Positions 14,824-22,389 are shown, numbered from the stretch's first letter. The stretch is 22,731 bases of DNA from an uncultured Olsenella sp. (GCA_959598545.1 CAUGFC010000018.1:1-22731), one strand, 5' to 3'. Translations and numbers: made by a program. The notes: generated by a model not told the origin, from the sequence alone.

Positions 14824-15606
14824 ATGAATACGACTGACAACCCGCAGAGCTCCATCGCGGTGCTCATAGACTTCGAGAACCTGGCCCTGGGCACGGGGCG
14901 CCGCAAGCGCAACGGCCACCAGGAGCCGGGGCCGCTCCCCGACGTCAAGCTCATCCTCGAGCGCCTCGTCGACAAGGGCCGCATCACCGCCAAGCGCGCC
15001 TACTGCGACTGGCAGCGCTTCGAGGCGGCGGTCACGCCCCTCCACGAGCTCGGCATCGAGCTCATAGAGATCCCGGACCGCGCCTACACCGGCAAGAACT
15101 CCGCCGACATCCGCCTCGCCGTGGACGCGATGGAGATCTGCCTCACCAAGGACCACATCGACACCTTCGCGATCCTCTCCGGCGACTCGGACTTCTCGCC
15201 GCTCGTCTCCAAGCTCAAGGAGTTCGGCAAGACGGTCATCGGCGTGGGCATGAAGGACGCCACCAGCAGCCTGCTCACCGAGGTCTGCGACGAGTTCATC
15301 TTCTACGAGGACATCACGCGCGGCCCGGGCATCCCGGACTTCTCGTCCAAGGTGCCCAAGGACAAGCAGGACTGCTACCAGCTGCTCTTCGAGACGATCG
15401 ACGCCCTGCAGCGCGAGAGCGACGCCTTCATCCTGGCCTCGCGCCTCAAGGACACGATGAAGCGGAAGCGTCCGCAGTTCTCCGAGTCCAGCTACGGGTA
15501 TCGTTCGTTCACGGCGCTTCTGCGCGAGGCGTCCAAGCTCGGCTTCATAGAGATCCACCAGGACCCCAAGAGCGGCACAGCCGTGGTCGACGGGTTCTGC
15601 GAATAG
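14824..15606 (+). CDS. NYN-domain RNase with OST-HTH/LOTUS-like C-terminus
   Basis: This 260-residue protein has an N-terminal NYN (PIN-like) nuclease domain: VLIDFENL with D16, the SADIRLAVDAM helix with D95 and D101, and ILSGDSDFSPLV with D121 and D123, the expected set of acidic metal-binding residues. The C-terminal part (about 180-260), with KQDCYQLLFETIDAL and SYGYRSFTALLREASKLGFIEI, looks like an OST-HTH/LOTUS winged helix for RNA binding, as in LabA/YlxR-linked NYN proteins. It is therefore probably an RNase acting on structured or ribosome-bound RNA. AAGGAGA five bases before ATG 14824 fixes the start. The HEAT-like gene follows after 16 bases. Confidence 0.85.
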   Translation: MNTTDNPQSSIAVLIDFENLALGTGRRKRNGHQEPGPLPDVKLILERLVDKGRITAKRAYCDWQRFEAAVTPLHELGIELIEIPDRAYTGKNSADIRLAVDAMEICLTKDHIDTFAILSGDSDFSPLVSKLKEFGKTVIGVGMKDATSSLLTEVCDEFIFYEDITRGPGIPDFSSKVPKDKQDCYQLLFETIDALQRESDAFILASRLKDTMKRKRPQFSESSYGYRSFTALLREASKLGFIEIHQDPKSGTAVVDGFCE

Positions 15607-15622
15607 GGAGGGAACGCAGGTC

Positions 15623-16195
15623 ATGGCAGAGATGGAAGAACTTGGCGGCAACCAGGTGAGCGGCCTCGTCGAGGAGCTCTCCGGCTCGAGCAGGCGTCGT
15701 CGCCAGGAGGTCGCGCACCAGATCTCCCTCACCGCGAAGGCGCACCCGGAGGTGCTGACAAGGCATGTCGACGCCCTCGTCGACGCCCTCTACCGCCCGG
15801 AGGCCCAGACGCGCTGGGAGGTGCTCGACGCCCTCTCCGAGCTCGTCGCGCTCGACGCCGACGCCGTCGCGGGGGCCTATGACGGCGCGGAGGCGTCGCT
15901 GTTCGACGACGGCTCGGCCACGGTGCGCCTGTCGGCCTTCGTGTTCCTGTGCCGCCTCGGCGCGAGCTCCCCGGAGCGCTCCGACGAGGTGTGGCCCCTG
16001 CTCGACGAGGCCATCCAGTGCTACCACGGCGACGCCGAGTACCGCGACATGCTCGTCGCCCTTCTCGGTCTCGCCCGCGGCTCCGCGTCGGACGCCACGA
16101 GGAAGGCGCTCGCCGCGCGCGTGTCCTTCGACGCCGAGAGTGGATCGGGCTACATCAAGTCCTTCTCGGAGCAGATCGTTCAAGCTCTCTCCTAG
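15623..16195 (+). CDS. HEAT-repeat-like helical protein
   Basis: This 190-residue protein is predicted to be a stack of helical pairs of HEAT type: RRRRQEVAHQISLTAKAHPEVL, DALVDALYRPEAQTRWEVLDAL, a third with VRLSAFVFLCRLG, and a last with YRDMLVALLGLARG. Such proteins usually bind partner proteins. There is no transmembrane segment or signal. It follows the NYN RNase gene by 16 bases, so it may be its partner. GGGAGGG precedes ATG 15623 at somewhat long spacing. I do not recognise a named family. Confidence 0.7.
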   Translation: MAEMEELGGNQVSGLVEELSGSSRRRRQEVAHQISLTAKAHPEVLTRHVDALVDALYRPEAQTRWEVLDALSELVALDADAVAGAYDGAEASLFDDGSATVRLSAFVFLCRLGASSPERSDEVWPLLDEAIQCYHGDAEYRDMLVALLGLARGSASDATRKALAARVSFDAESGSGYIKSFSEQIVQALS

Positions 16196-16284
16196 GTTTG
16201 TGACGGTCCGGGGGAGGCGTGGCGCGACCGGCGCTGGCCTCCTAGACTCGTGAGGGCAGACGGGCACTTCGTGGGAGGGCGCAC

Positions 16285-17184
16285 ATGAGCAAGAAGAACG
16301 CCGCAACGGGCGAGAAGAACCTCGAGAAGCGCGTCGCGTGGGAGGGTGCGGGGCGCGGCCTGCCGACGCCCGCCTGGGTCGCCATCGCCGTGGCGACGCT
16401 CGTCGTGGGTGTGCTGGCGGGGCACTTCCTCCTGGGCGGCGCCGGGACGGTCTCCCTGGGCGGGCGCACGACGCTCGGACCCGGAGAGCTTGACGCGACC
16501 GTGGCCACCTACACCGCGAACGGGTCGACGACGGCCGTCACCGCGCGCGAGGTGCTCGAGGAGGTCCAGGGAAGCTCCACCCTCACGGCGAACGAGGACG
16601 GGACCTACGACGTCCCGGCCGCGAGCGACGTGCTCTCCTACGTGCAGAACGAGGTCATTCTCGCCGACGCCGCGGCGCGCGGCCTCACGGCGAGCGACGA
16701 GGAGGTCGACGCGTTCGTCACCGGCACGATGGGCCTCACGGACATGGCCGAGGTCGCTTCCAACTATGGCATCAGCGAGGATGCCGCCCGCTCGATGATT
16801 GAGGACGCCGTGGTGCTGAGCAAGCTCCAGAGCGAGGTGACCACGGCAGAGCTGGGCGACTATCCCACGGCTCCCGCCGAGCCCGCCGAGGGCGAGGAGG
16901 ACGCGGCCACGTCCGAGTACGCCGACTACGTGATCGGGCTTCTCGGCGACGAGTGGGACGCCGACGCCGACGACTGGGCCCGCACCGACGGGACCTACTA
17001 CGCCACGCTCTCCGGCTACGAGATCTCCAACGACGCGGCCACCTACGCCGCGGCGAGCGCCGCCTACAGCGTGGCCGCCAACGAGTACCAGACCGCGTCC
17101 ACCCAGCTCAACGAAGAGTGGAACGCCTACACCGACGGCGTGCTCTCCAAGGTGACGGTGCAGCTGGGCACCCTGGCGGAGTAG
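16285..17184 (+). CDS. Membrane-anchored SurA-N-like protein, possible chaperone
   Basis: This 299-residue protein has a charged N-terminus, one transmembrane helix (about 30-50; WVAIAVATLVVGVLAGHFLL) and an extracytoplasmic part. Residues about 85-185 (SDVLSYVQNEVILADAAARGLTASDEEVDAFV and the following helices) resemble the SurA N-terminal helical chaperone domain. I see no parvulin PPIase domain in the C-terminal half, which is an acidic, Ala/Tyr-rich region. It may be an exported foldase relative that lacks isomerase activity. GGGAGG six bases before ATG 16285 sets the start. TAGACT at 16243-16248 is a possible -10 box. The octamer occurs at codons 8-11 (Gly-Glu-Lys) and again as ATT-CTC-GCC. 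Confidence 0.65.
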   Translation: MSKKNAATGEKNLEKRVAWEGAGRGLPTPAWVAIAVATLVVGVLAGHFLLGGAGTVSLGGRTTLGPGELDATVATYTANGSTTAVTAREVLEEVQGSSTLTANEDGTYDVPAASDVLSYVQNEVILADAAARGLTASDEEVDAFVTGTMGLTDMAEVASNYGISEDAARSMIEDAVVLSKLQSEVTTAELGDYPTAPAEPAEGEEDAATSEYADYVIGLLGDEWDADADDWARTDGTYYATLSGYEISNDAATYAAASAAYSVAANEYQTASTQLNEEWNAYTDGVLSKVTVQLGTLAE

Positions 17185-17191
17185 GGCTTCC

Positions 17192-18382
17192 GTGCGCGTC
17201 GCGGTCAGCGCCTGTCTGCTCGGGGCCCCCGTGCGCTACGACGGGGGCGCCAAGCCCTGCCCCGAGGTCCTCGAGCTCGCGGAGAAGGTCGAGGTCGTGC
17301 GCGTGTGCCCGGAGACGGCCTCGGGCCTGCCGGTGCCGCGCCCCCCGGCGGAGCAGCGGGACGGCCGCGTCTTCCTCTCCGACGGGCGCGACGTGACGGC
17401 GGAGTTCGCCCGCGGCGCGGACCTATCGCTCGCCGCCGTGCGACGCTCACCGGTCTCGTTGGCCGTGCTCAAGGCAAAGAGCCCCTCCTGCGGCGTGGGC
17501 CTCGTCTACGATGGGACGTATACCGGAAGGCTCGTGGCGGGCCAGGGCGTCTTCGCCGAGCGGCTCGCGAGGGAGGGGATCTGCGTGGTGACCGAGGACA
17601 CCGTGAGGGAGTGCAAGCCGAGCGTCGAGCACCCCGTCGCCATCGTGCTGGGAAGCGGCCTGGGCCACCTGGGCAGTCTCGTGCGCCCCGTGCGCCGCAT
17701 CGACTACCGGGACATCGACGGCTTCCCCGTCGCTGCGCGTCCCGTGCCGGGCCACAGCTTCGAGGCCACGGTCGGCACGATCGACGACGTGCCGGTGGTG
17801 GTCTACCCCGGGCGCATCCATCTCTACCAGGGCTACTCCGCCGCCGAGGTCACCGCCCTCGTGCGCCACGCGCACCACCTCGGCTGCCGCGACATCGTCT
17901 TCGCCTGCGCCACGGGCGCCGTGCCGGGCAACGCCGGCGTGGGCCTGGGGATCCTCACCGACCAGATCAACCTCACCGGGCGCAACCCGCTCGCCGAGTG
18001 GGACGGCCTGCGCGACGTGGAGAGTCCGTTCGTGGACATGAACGACGCCTTCTCGCCGTACCTGCGCTCGATCGCGCGCGGCGTGGCCGACGACCTGGGA
18101 ATCCACGTGGAGGAGGGCGTCTACGCGGGCGTGCTGGGGCCGTGCTTCGAGACGCCGGCCGAGGTCGCTGCCCTGCGCGCGCTCGGCGTGTCCTACGTGG
18201 GCATGAGCACGGTGTGCGAGGTCGTCATGGCCCGGGCGCTGGGCATGCACGCGCTGGGGCTCACGCTCGCGGCCAACGAGTCCGGCGCGCCGGCGGTGAG
18301 CCACGAGAGCGTGCTGGCGGAGGCCGAGCGCCACGCGGAGGACTTCGAGCGCCTCGTCCGCGGCGTGCTGCGGCTGCTGTAG
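17192..18382 (+). CDS. DUF523-purine nucleoside phosphorylase fusion protein
   Basis: Two domains lie in one 396-residue frame. Residues 1-~141 are DUF523: VSACLLGAPVRYDGG, VCPETASGLPVPRPP and LKAKSPSCG, with several conserved cysteines; its function is unknown. Residues ~148-396 are a trimeric-type purine nucleoside phosphorylase: VLGSGLG (152-158), the phosphate/purine motif YPGRIHLYQG (205-214), GPCFETPAE (316-324), GMST (337-340) and ANESGA with N362. It should split purine nucleosides to base and ribose-1-phosphate. The start is GTG 17192, seven bases after the stop of the preceding gene, with only a weak GGAG at 17178. A frame fusion by sequencing error is unlikely since the join is smooth. 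Confidence 0.88.
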   Translation: MRVAVSACLLGAPVRYDGGAKPCPEVLELAEKVEVVRVCPETASGLPVPRPPAEQRDGRVFLSDGRDVTAEFARGADLSLAAVRRSPVSLAVLKAKSPSCGVGLVYDGTYTGRLVAGQGVFAERLAREGICVVTEDTVRECKPSVEHPVAIVLGSGLGHLGSLVRPVRRIDYRDIDGFPVAARPVPGHSFEATVGTIDDVPVVVYPGRIHLYQGYSAAEVTALVRHAHHLGCRDIVFACATGAVPGNAGVGLGILTDQINLTGRNPLAEWDGLRDVESPFVDMNDAFSPYLRSIARGVADDLGIHVEEGVYAGVLGPCFETPAEVAALRALGVSYVGMSTVCEVVMARALGMHALGLTLAANESGAPAVSHESVLAEAERHAEDFERLVRGVLRLL

Positions 18383-18410
18383 GCGGGCGGGGGCGCGGAG
18401 AAAACGACGC

Positions 18411-18439
18411 TTGCGCGGCTCGCGTGCTTCTCGTATAGT
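18411..18439 (+). promoter_or_regulatory. tRNA-Thr promoter
   Basis: TTGCGC (18411-18416) and TATAGT (18434-18439) are 17 bases apart, and the start site would be about ten bases before the tRNA. CTTCTCG, most of the recurrent motif, directly abuts the -10 box. Confidence 0.75.
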
Positions 18440-18455
18440 AGTTAGCCGCCGATAG

Positions 18456-18531
18456 GCCAGCTTAGCTCAGTTGGTAGAGCACCGCTCTCGTAAAGCGGGG
18501 GTCACCAGTTCAAGTCTGGTAGCTGGCTCCA
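18456..18531 (+). tRNA. tRNA-Thr (anticodon CGT)
   Basis: A complete cloverleaf: acceptor GCCAGCT (18456-18462) with AGCTGGC (18521-18527), D arm GCTC/GAGC, anticodon stem CCGCT/AGCGG around the loop CTCGTAA with anticodon CGT reading ACG, T arm ACCAG/CTGGT with TTCAAGT, discriminator T and an encoded CCA. It has its own promoter and terminator, so it is a single-gene transcript. Confidence 0.97.
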
Positions 18532-18541
18532 GCGAATGACC

Positions 18542-18580
18542 GCGGGCCGGGGAGTCGATTCCCCGGCCCGCTTCGTTTTT
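18542..18580 (+). terminator. Intrinsic terminator of tRNA-Thr
   Basis: A 12-bp GC-rich stem, GCGGGCCGGGGA with its complement, around a six-base loop is followed by TTCGTTTTT. This is the clearest rho-independent terminator in the window. Confidence 0.92.
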
Positions 18581-18603
18581 GCCCCCGATGGCGCTGCGGC
18601 CAA

Positions 18604-18680
18604 ATTAACGGGCAAAATTCAACTTTCTCGTAATTCTTTCCTGCGAATATATAAACCTGTATCGAATTTTGCCCGTTAAT
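18604..18680. repeat. AT-rich inverted-repeat element
   Basis: Perfect 17-bp arms ATTAACGGGCAAAATTC (18604-18620) and complement (18664-18680) surround a 43-base AT-rich spacer. Read on the minus strand, the spacer has GATACAGGT, TTCGCAGG, AAGA and TTACGAGAAAG in that order, resembling the core blocks of element R although the arms are unrelated. It lies between the tRNA terminator and the end of the GNAT gene. No gene is contained. Confidence 0.85.
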
Positions 18681-18697
18681 GAGCGACGACGGGCACG

Positions 18698-18970
18698 CTA
18701 GGCGAGAAGGTCGGTGTGCTCGGGGTGCTTCTCGAACCAGCTGACGGCGTAGGAGCACGTGGGACGCGCGCGATAGCCGCTCGCGGCGATGCTCGCGACG
18801 GCGCGGCGCAGGAGCTCGCCCGCCACGCCCTGCCCGCGCAGGCTCTCGTCCACGAAGGTGTGGTCGATCTCCACGACGCCGGGCTCCACCTGGGGGAAGG
18901 TCACCTCCGCCAGCACGTTCCACTGCTCGTCCAGCACCTGCACGCGGTCGCGTTCCATGACCCAGCCCAT
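18698..18970 (-). CDS. Small GNAT-fold N-acetyltransferase (Acetyltransf_CG/NATD1-like)
   Basis: This 90-residue protein matches the short GNAT family of the Acetyltransf_CG type: EIDHTFVDESLRGQGVAGELLRRAV holds the acetyl-CoA loop RGQGVA, followed by RPTCSYAVSWFEKHPEHTDLL. The substrate is unknown. ATG 18970 has GGAGG five bases upstream on the minus strand. It is divergent from the corA-like gene. Its last codons, CTT-CTC-GCC before TAG, form the octamer at 18701. Confidence 0.85.
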   Translation of the reverse strand: MGWVMERDRVQVLDEQWNVLAEVTFPQVEPGVVEIDHTFVDESLRGQGVAGELLRRAVASIAASGYRARPTCSYAVSWFEKHPEHTDLLA

Positions 18971-19070
18971 GTTGCCTCCTTCGATTGCGGTCTGCGGGGC
19001 TATTGTCTCACACGACAACGGGTAGAACGTCCAACGAGGGCGCGTTGTCGTCGGCGGGCGGAGGCACAGC

Positions 19071-20000
19071 ATGGCACGGGCTTGGCACATCGCAAACGGG
19101 CACCTCGCGACGGGCGAGAAGGACGGCGGGCACGTCGCCGTCGTCCTGCGCCTGGAGGAGGCGCGGGCGCGTCCGCTCTCCCACACGCAGCGCGAGGTCC
19201 TCGAACAGCTCGAGCACGCCGCGATGCCGTTTCTGGAGCGCACGTCCACCGGGGCCGCGGGCCTCGTGGTCACGCCGAGCGGACGAAGGCGCTTCGGCTT
19301 CATCCTCACCCCTGACGAGCTGGTGCTCATTGACGACGGGGACGTCTGCGCCACTGCGCTCGGCCGCTCCGTCGAGGATAGGGCGCCCCTCGAGGGGCCC
19401 GTCGGCGCCCTCTGCGCGCTGCTTCGCGAGCTCCTGCGCGACCACCCGGCGCGCCTCTCCCGCATGCGCGAGGACTTCGAGCTGGTGGAGCAGCAGGTCC
19501 TGGAGGGCCGTGAGCGACCGGACAGGCGCAGGATGATGGCGGACTCGCGGCGCATGCTCGGGCTCGACACGTTCTACCAGGGCATGTCCGACCTTGCCGC
19601 AGAGCTTGCCGAGGACGACTCTGGCCTCGTGGCGCCGGCGGACCGAGCGAGGCTCCGCTCGCTCGCGCGCCTGCTGGGCCGGCTCGCCGCGCGCCTGGAG
19701 TCGCTGCAGGACTACAGCCTGCAGGTGCACAGCCTCTATCAGGAGTCCATCGACGTGCGACAGAACAACGTCATGCAGTGGCTCACGGTGGTGACCACGA
19801 TCGTGATGCCGCTCACCTTCGTCACCGGTTGGTACGGCATGAACTTCCCGCACATGGCGCTCTTCGACGTGCCGTGGGGCTATGCCGCGGTGATCGTGGT
19901 GTGCGCGGTGATCGTGGCCGTCGAGGTTGCGTTCTTCTGGCATCACGGCTGGCTGAGCTTTGGCGAGCGGCGCCACGGGGGCAGCGAGCGGCGAGATTGA
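19071..20000 (+). CDS. CorA-family divalent cation transporter
   Basis: This 309-residue protein has the CorA plan: a large cytoplasmic N-terminal domain with long helices (about 95-230), then two C-terminal transmembrane helices. The first ends in the selectivity motif YGMNFP (GMN at 256-258), and the second, WGYAAVIVVCAVIVAVEVAFF, is followed by a basic tail. It likely forms a pentamer importing Mg2+ or related ions. GGAGG six bases before ATG 19071 fixes the start. It diverges from the GNAT gene; TTGTC-TCACAC-GACAA (19003-19018) lies in the shared control region. Confidence 0.9.
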   Translation: MARAWHIANGHLATGEKDGGHVAVVLRLEEARARPLSHTQREVLEQLEHAAMPFLERTSTGAAGLVVTPSGRRRFGFILTPDELVLIDDGDVCATALGRSVEDRAPLEGPVGALCALLRELLRDHPARLSRMREDFELVEQQVLEGRERPDRRRMMADSRRMLGLDTFYQGMSDLAAELAEDDSGLVAPADRARLRSLARLLGRLAARLESLQDYSLQVHSLYQESIDVRQNNVMQWLTVVTTIVMPLTFVTGWYGMNFPHMALFDVPWGYAAVIVVCAVIVAVEVAFFWHHGWLSFGERRHGGSERRD

Positions 20001-20057
20001 TAGATGTCCGCGAGAGGGGTATAACAGCGCACATCAGGTTCGTCTGAGGAGGCTGAC

Positions 20058-20750
20058 ATGGCTGGCTTGGACTACACGGCGCGCGACAAGGCCCTGTGGG
20101 CCGCACTGCTCGCCCTGTGCCTGGCAAGCGCCGCCGCTTACGTCCTCTGGGCGCTGCCCGCGATGCCGGAGACGGTGCCCACCCACTGGGGCGTGGACGG
20201 CACGGCCGACGGCTGGGACAGCAAGGGCTCCACGATCCTCATGGGCGCGCTCATGCCGATCCTGATGCTGGCGCTGCTCTTCGCGGTCCCTCACCTCGAC
20301 CCGCGTGGCGCGAGCTTCAATCGCTTCAAGGGCGTCTACGAGGGCTTCTCGGCCGCCTTCACGGTGTTCATGGTCATCGTGGCGTGGATCACGCCGCTCT
20401 CGGCGCTCGGCGTCCTCCCGACTGCGGGCGGCTCGTTCGTCAACATCATCGTCTTCGGCTTCCTGGGCCTCCTGTTCGTGGGGCTCGGCATCGTCATGCC
20501 GCGCATCGAGCCCAACTACACCTTCGGCGTGCGCCTGCCCTGGACGCTCGCGGACCCGGAGAACTGGCGTCGCACGCATCGCTTCGCGGGCCCGGTCTTC
20601 GTGGTCATGGGCGTGGTTACGCTTGCGTCAGCATTTCTCGCCTCCGCGGCTCCGGAGCTCACGCTGGTCGTGCTGCTCGTGGCCCTTCTCGGCGGAGTCG
20701 CGCTCGTCGCGCTCTACAGCTTCCTGCTCTGGAAGGGCGTCGTCCGCTAG
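20058..20750 (+). CDS. SdpI/DUF1648 family membrane protein
   Basis: This 230-residue protein has the DUF1648 signature PETVPTHWGVDGTADGW after a first transmembrane helix, then several more helices and, around residues 155-175, the SdpI-like segment PNYTFGVRLPWTLADPENWRRTHR. Members include SdpI, which gives immunity to the killing peptide SDP in Bacillus; the role here is unknown. GAGGAGG a few bases before ATG 20058 sets the start. It converges on the ABC-F gene with only four bases between stop codons. Confidence 0.85.
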   Translation: MAGLDYTARDKALWAALLALCLASAAAYVLWALPAMPETVPTHWGVDGTADGWDSKGSTILMGALMPILMLALLFAVPHLDPRGASFNRFKGVYEGFSAAFTVFMVIVAWITPLSALGVLPTAGGSFVNIIVFGFLGLLFVGLGIVMPRIEPNYTFGVRLPWTLADPENWRRTHRFAGPVFVVMGVVTLASAFLASAAPELTLVVLLVALLGGVALVALYSFLLWKGVVR

Positions 20751-20754
20751 GCGC

Positions 20755-22251
20755 TCACGTCTCGCGCACGAGGCCGCCCGAGACCTCCCAGGTGCGGCTC
20801 GTGCAGGCACCGAGGAACCGCCGGTCGTGGCTCACCAGCACGAGCGCGCCGGGGTAGCCGGCGAGCGCGCGCTCGAGGGCCTCGGTCGAGTGCAGGTCCA
20901 GGTGGTTGGTGGGCTCGTCCATGACGATGAGCGCGGGGTGGCGCAGGATGCCCTCCGCCAGCATGAGCTTGCGCAGCTCGCCGGGGCTCGTGCGTCCGCC
21001 CTCGAGGATGCGGTCCGGGTCCGAGTTGAGCTGCGCCACCGTCGAGAGCACACGCCCGCGGTCGACCGGGGTCAGCGCGGTCACGCGCCCCACCATGGCC
21101 TCGCGGGCCTCCGCCGGCAGCTCCTGCGGGATGTCCAGCACCTCAACGCCCTGCCCGGCGTCTGCCGCCTGGGCGAGAAGAACGCGCAGGTGCGTAAGGA
21201 GCGTGGACTTGCCGGCGCCGTTGGGCCCGACGACTCCGATATGGTCGCGGCTACCCACCCAGAGCTCGGGGATCTGGAGCGTGCCCTCCGGGCCGCAGGG
21301 GATGGTCGCGGGCGGCACGTGCAGCACGGTGCGACGGCGCGAGGGCTCGGCGTCCATCCAGAGGTCTCCGTCGTAGCGCTTGGTCACGCGCGCGGCTGCC
21401 AGGCGCTCCTGCGCGGCGGCTACCCGAGCGTCCATCTGCGAGGAGAGCCGTCCGGCCTGACCGTCCTTGCCGGTGAAGACGGCGAGGTCGATCTTGCCGC
21501 GCGCGTCGCGGTCGCGCGGGTCGAGGCCGCGCTTGCTGCGCCGCGCGTCGGCGCGGGCGGCCTCGTGGGCCCGTGCGTCCTTCTCGGCGGAGAGGCGTGC
21601 CAGCTCGCGCTTGGCGCTCGCGCGCTCCGCGACGGCCGTCGCGCGCTCGAGCTCCGCCTGACCGTGCGCCGCGCTGTAGCCGCCCGGCCGCACGACGATT
21701 CCCCCGGGCTCGAAGGAAGCGCAGCGCGTGGCGAGAAGGTCCACGAGGTCGCGGTCGTGGCTCACGAGGATCCCGATGCCGCGGAAGCGCGCGAGCACCG
21801 CTCCCAGCTGCGCGCGGGCGTCCGCGTCCAGGTGGTTGGTGGGCTCGTCCGCCACGAGCACGTCCGGGCGACCCCAGAGGGCGACCGCCACCTGCAGCTT
21901 CTTGCGCTCGCCGAAGGAGAGCTCGTCGAAGCGCCAGGGCATGTCGTCCTCGATGCGGAAGGCCTCGCGCAGCTCGCGGGCCTCGCGGCCGTAGTCCAGC
22001 GCAAAGTCGGCGAGCCCCTCGGGCGGCTCGTCGGCGTCCTGGGCCACGTAGGCGCAGACCAGGCCGTGCGTGACGGAGCCCGCGTCCGGCGCCAGCAGGC
22101 CGCAGGCGATCTTGGCCAGCGTTGTCTTGCCGCAGCCGTTGTCGCCCAGAAGCGCGGTCCAGCCGGTGGGGAAGGTGATGGTGACGTTGTCGAGGACGGC
22201 CTCGCGGGCCGCGGGATAGGCGTAGCGCACGCCGGAGAGCACAAGCTGCAT
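20755..22251 (-). CDS. ABC-F family ATPase
   Basis: This 498-residue protein has two ATPase domains and no membrane segments, so it is ABC-F type: soluble proteins that act on ribosomes, many of them giving antibiotic resistance. Domain 1 has Walker A GDNGCGKT (36-43), signature LSFGERKK and VADEPTNHLD; domain 2 has Walker A GPNGAGKST (342-350), a variant signature TSPGELRK and VMDEPTNHLD. A charged linker of roughly 85 residues (RELARLSAEKDARAHEAARA onward) lies between them. I chose ATG 22251, six bases after GAAGAG; ATG 22257 and ATG 22299 are in frame but lack well-placed ribosome-binding sites. It is divergent from the TetM-like gene. Which antibiotic, if any, it counters is unknown. Confidence 0.88.
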   Translation of the reverse strand: MQLVLSGVRYAYPAAREAVLDNVTITFPTGWTALLGDNGCGKTTLAKIACGLLAPDAGSVTHGLVCAYVAQDADEPPEGLADFALDYGREARELREAFRIEDDMPWRFDELSFGERKKLQVAVALWGRPDVLVADEPTNHLDADARAQLGAVLARFRGIGILVSHDRDLVDLLATRCASFEPGGIVVRPGGYSAAHGQAELERATAVAERASAKRELARLSAEKDARAHEAARADARRSKRGLDPRDRDARGKIDLAVFTGKDGQAGRLSSQMDARVAAAQERLAAARVTKRYDGDLWMDAEPSRRRTVLHVPPATIPCGPEGTLQIPELWVGSRDHIGVVGPNGAGKSTLLTHLRVLLAQAADAGQGVEVLDIPQELPAEAREAMVGRVTALTPVDRGRVLSTVAQLNSDPDRILEGGRTSPGELRKLMLAEGILRHPALIVMDEPTNHLDLHSTEALERALAGYPGALVLVSHDRRFLGACTSRTWEVSGGLVRET

Positions 22252-22383
22252 AGACATCTCTTCTCTGGCGAGGAGCCGGGCGGGCGTTCTTCTCGCCATC
22301 AGGGGTTTCTTAGCCGAGGATGTCTAGCGGATGCGCACGGCTCCGGGTCCTTTCGACGGGGCTACGACGCCGTCAGTATACCC

Positions 22384-22389
22384 TATGAT
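22384..22389 (+). promoter_or_regulatory. Candidate -10 box of the TetM-like gene
   Basis: TATGAT is well placed about 40 bases before the start codon, but no clear -35 box is seen 17 bases upstream. It overlaps the first codon of a possible 15-codon leader frame (22385-22432). Confidence 0.3.

Noticed and set aside
19003..19018. TTGTC-TCACAC-GACAA as an operator between the GNAT and corA-like genes
   Set aside because: Only five-base arms and no second copy; too weak to call a binding site.
22252..22299. Longer ABC-F protein starting at ATG 22299
   Set aside because: No ribosome-binding site precedes it, and the extra 16 residues (MARRTPARLL...) are not part of an ABC domain. They arise in part from the octamer copy at 22290.
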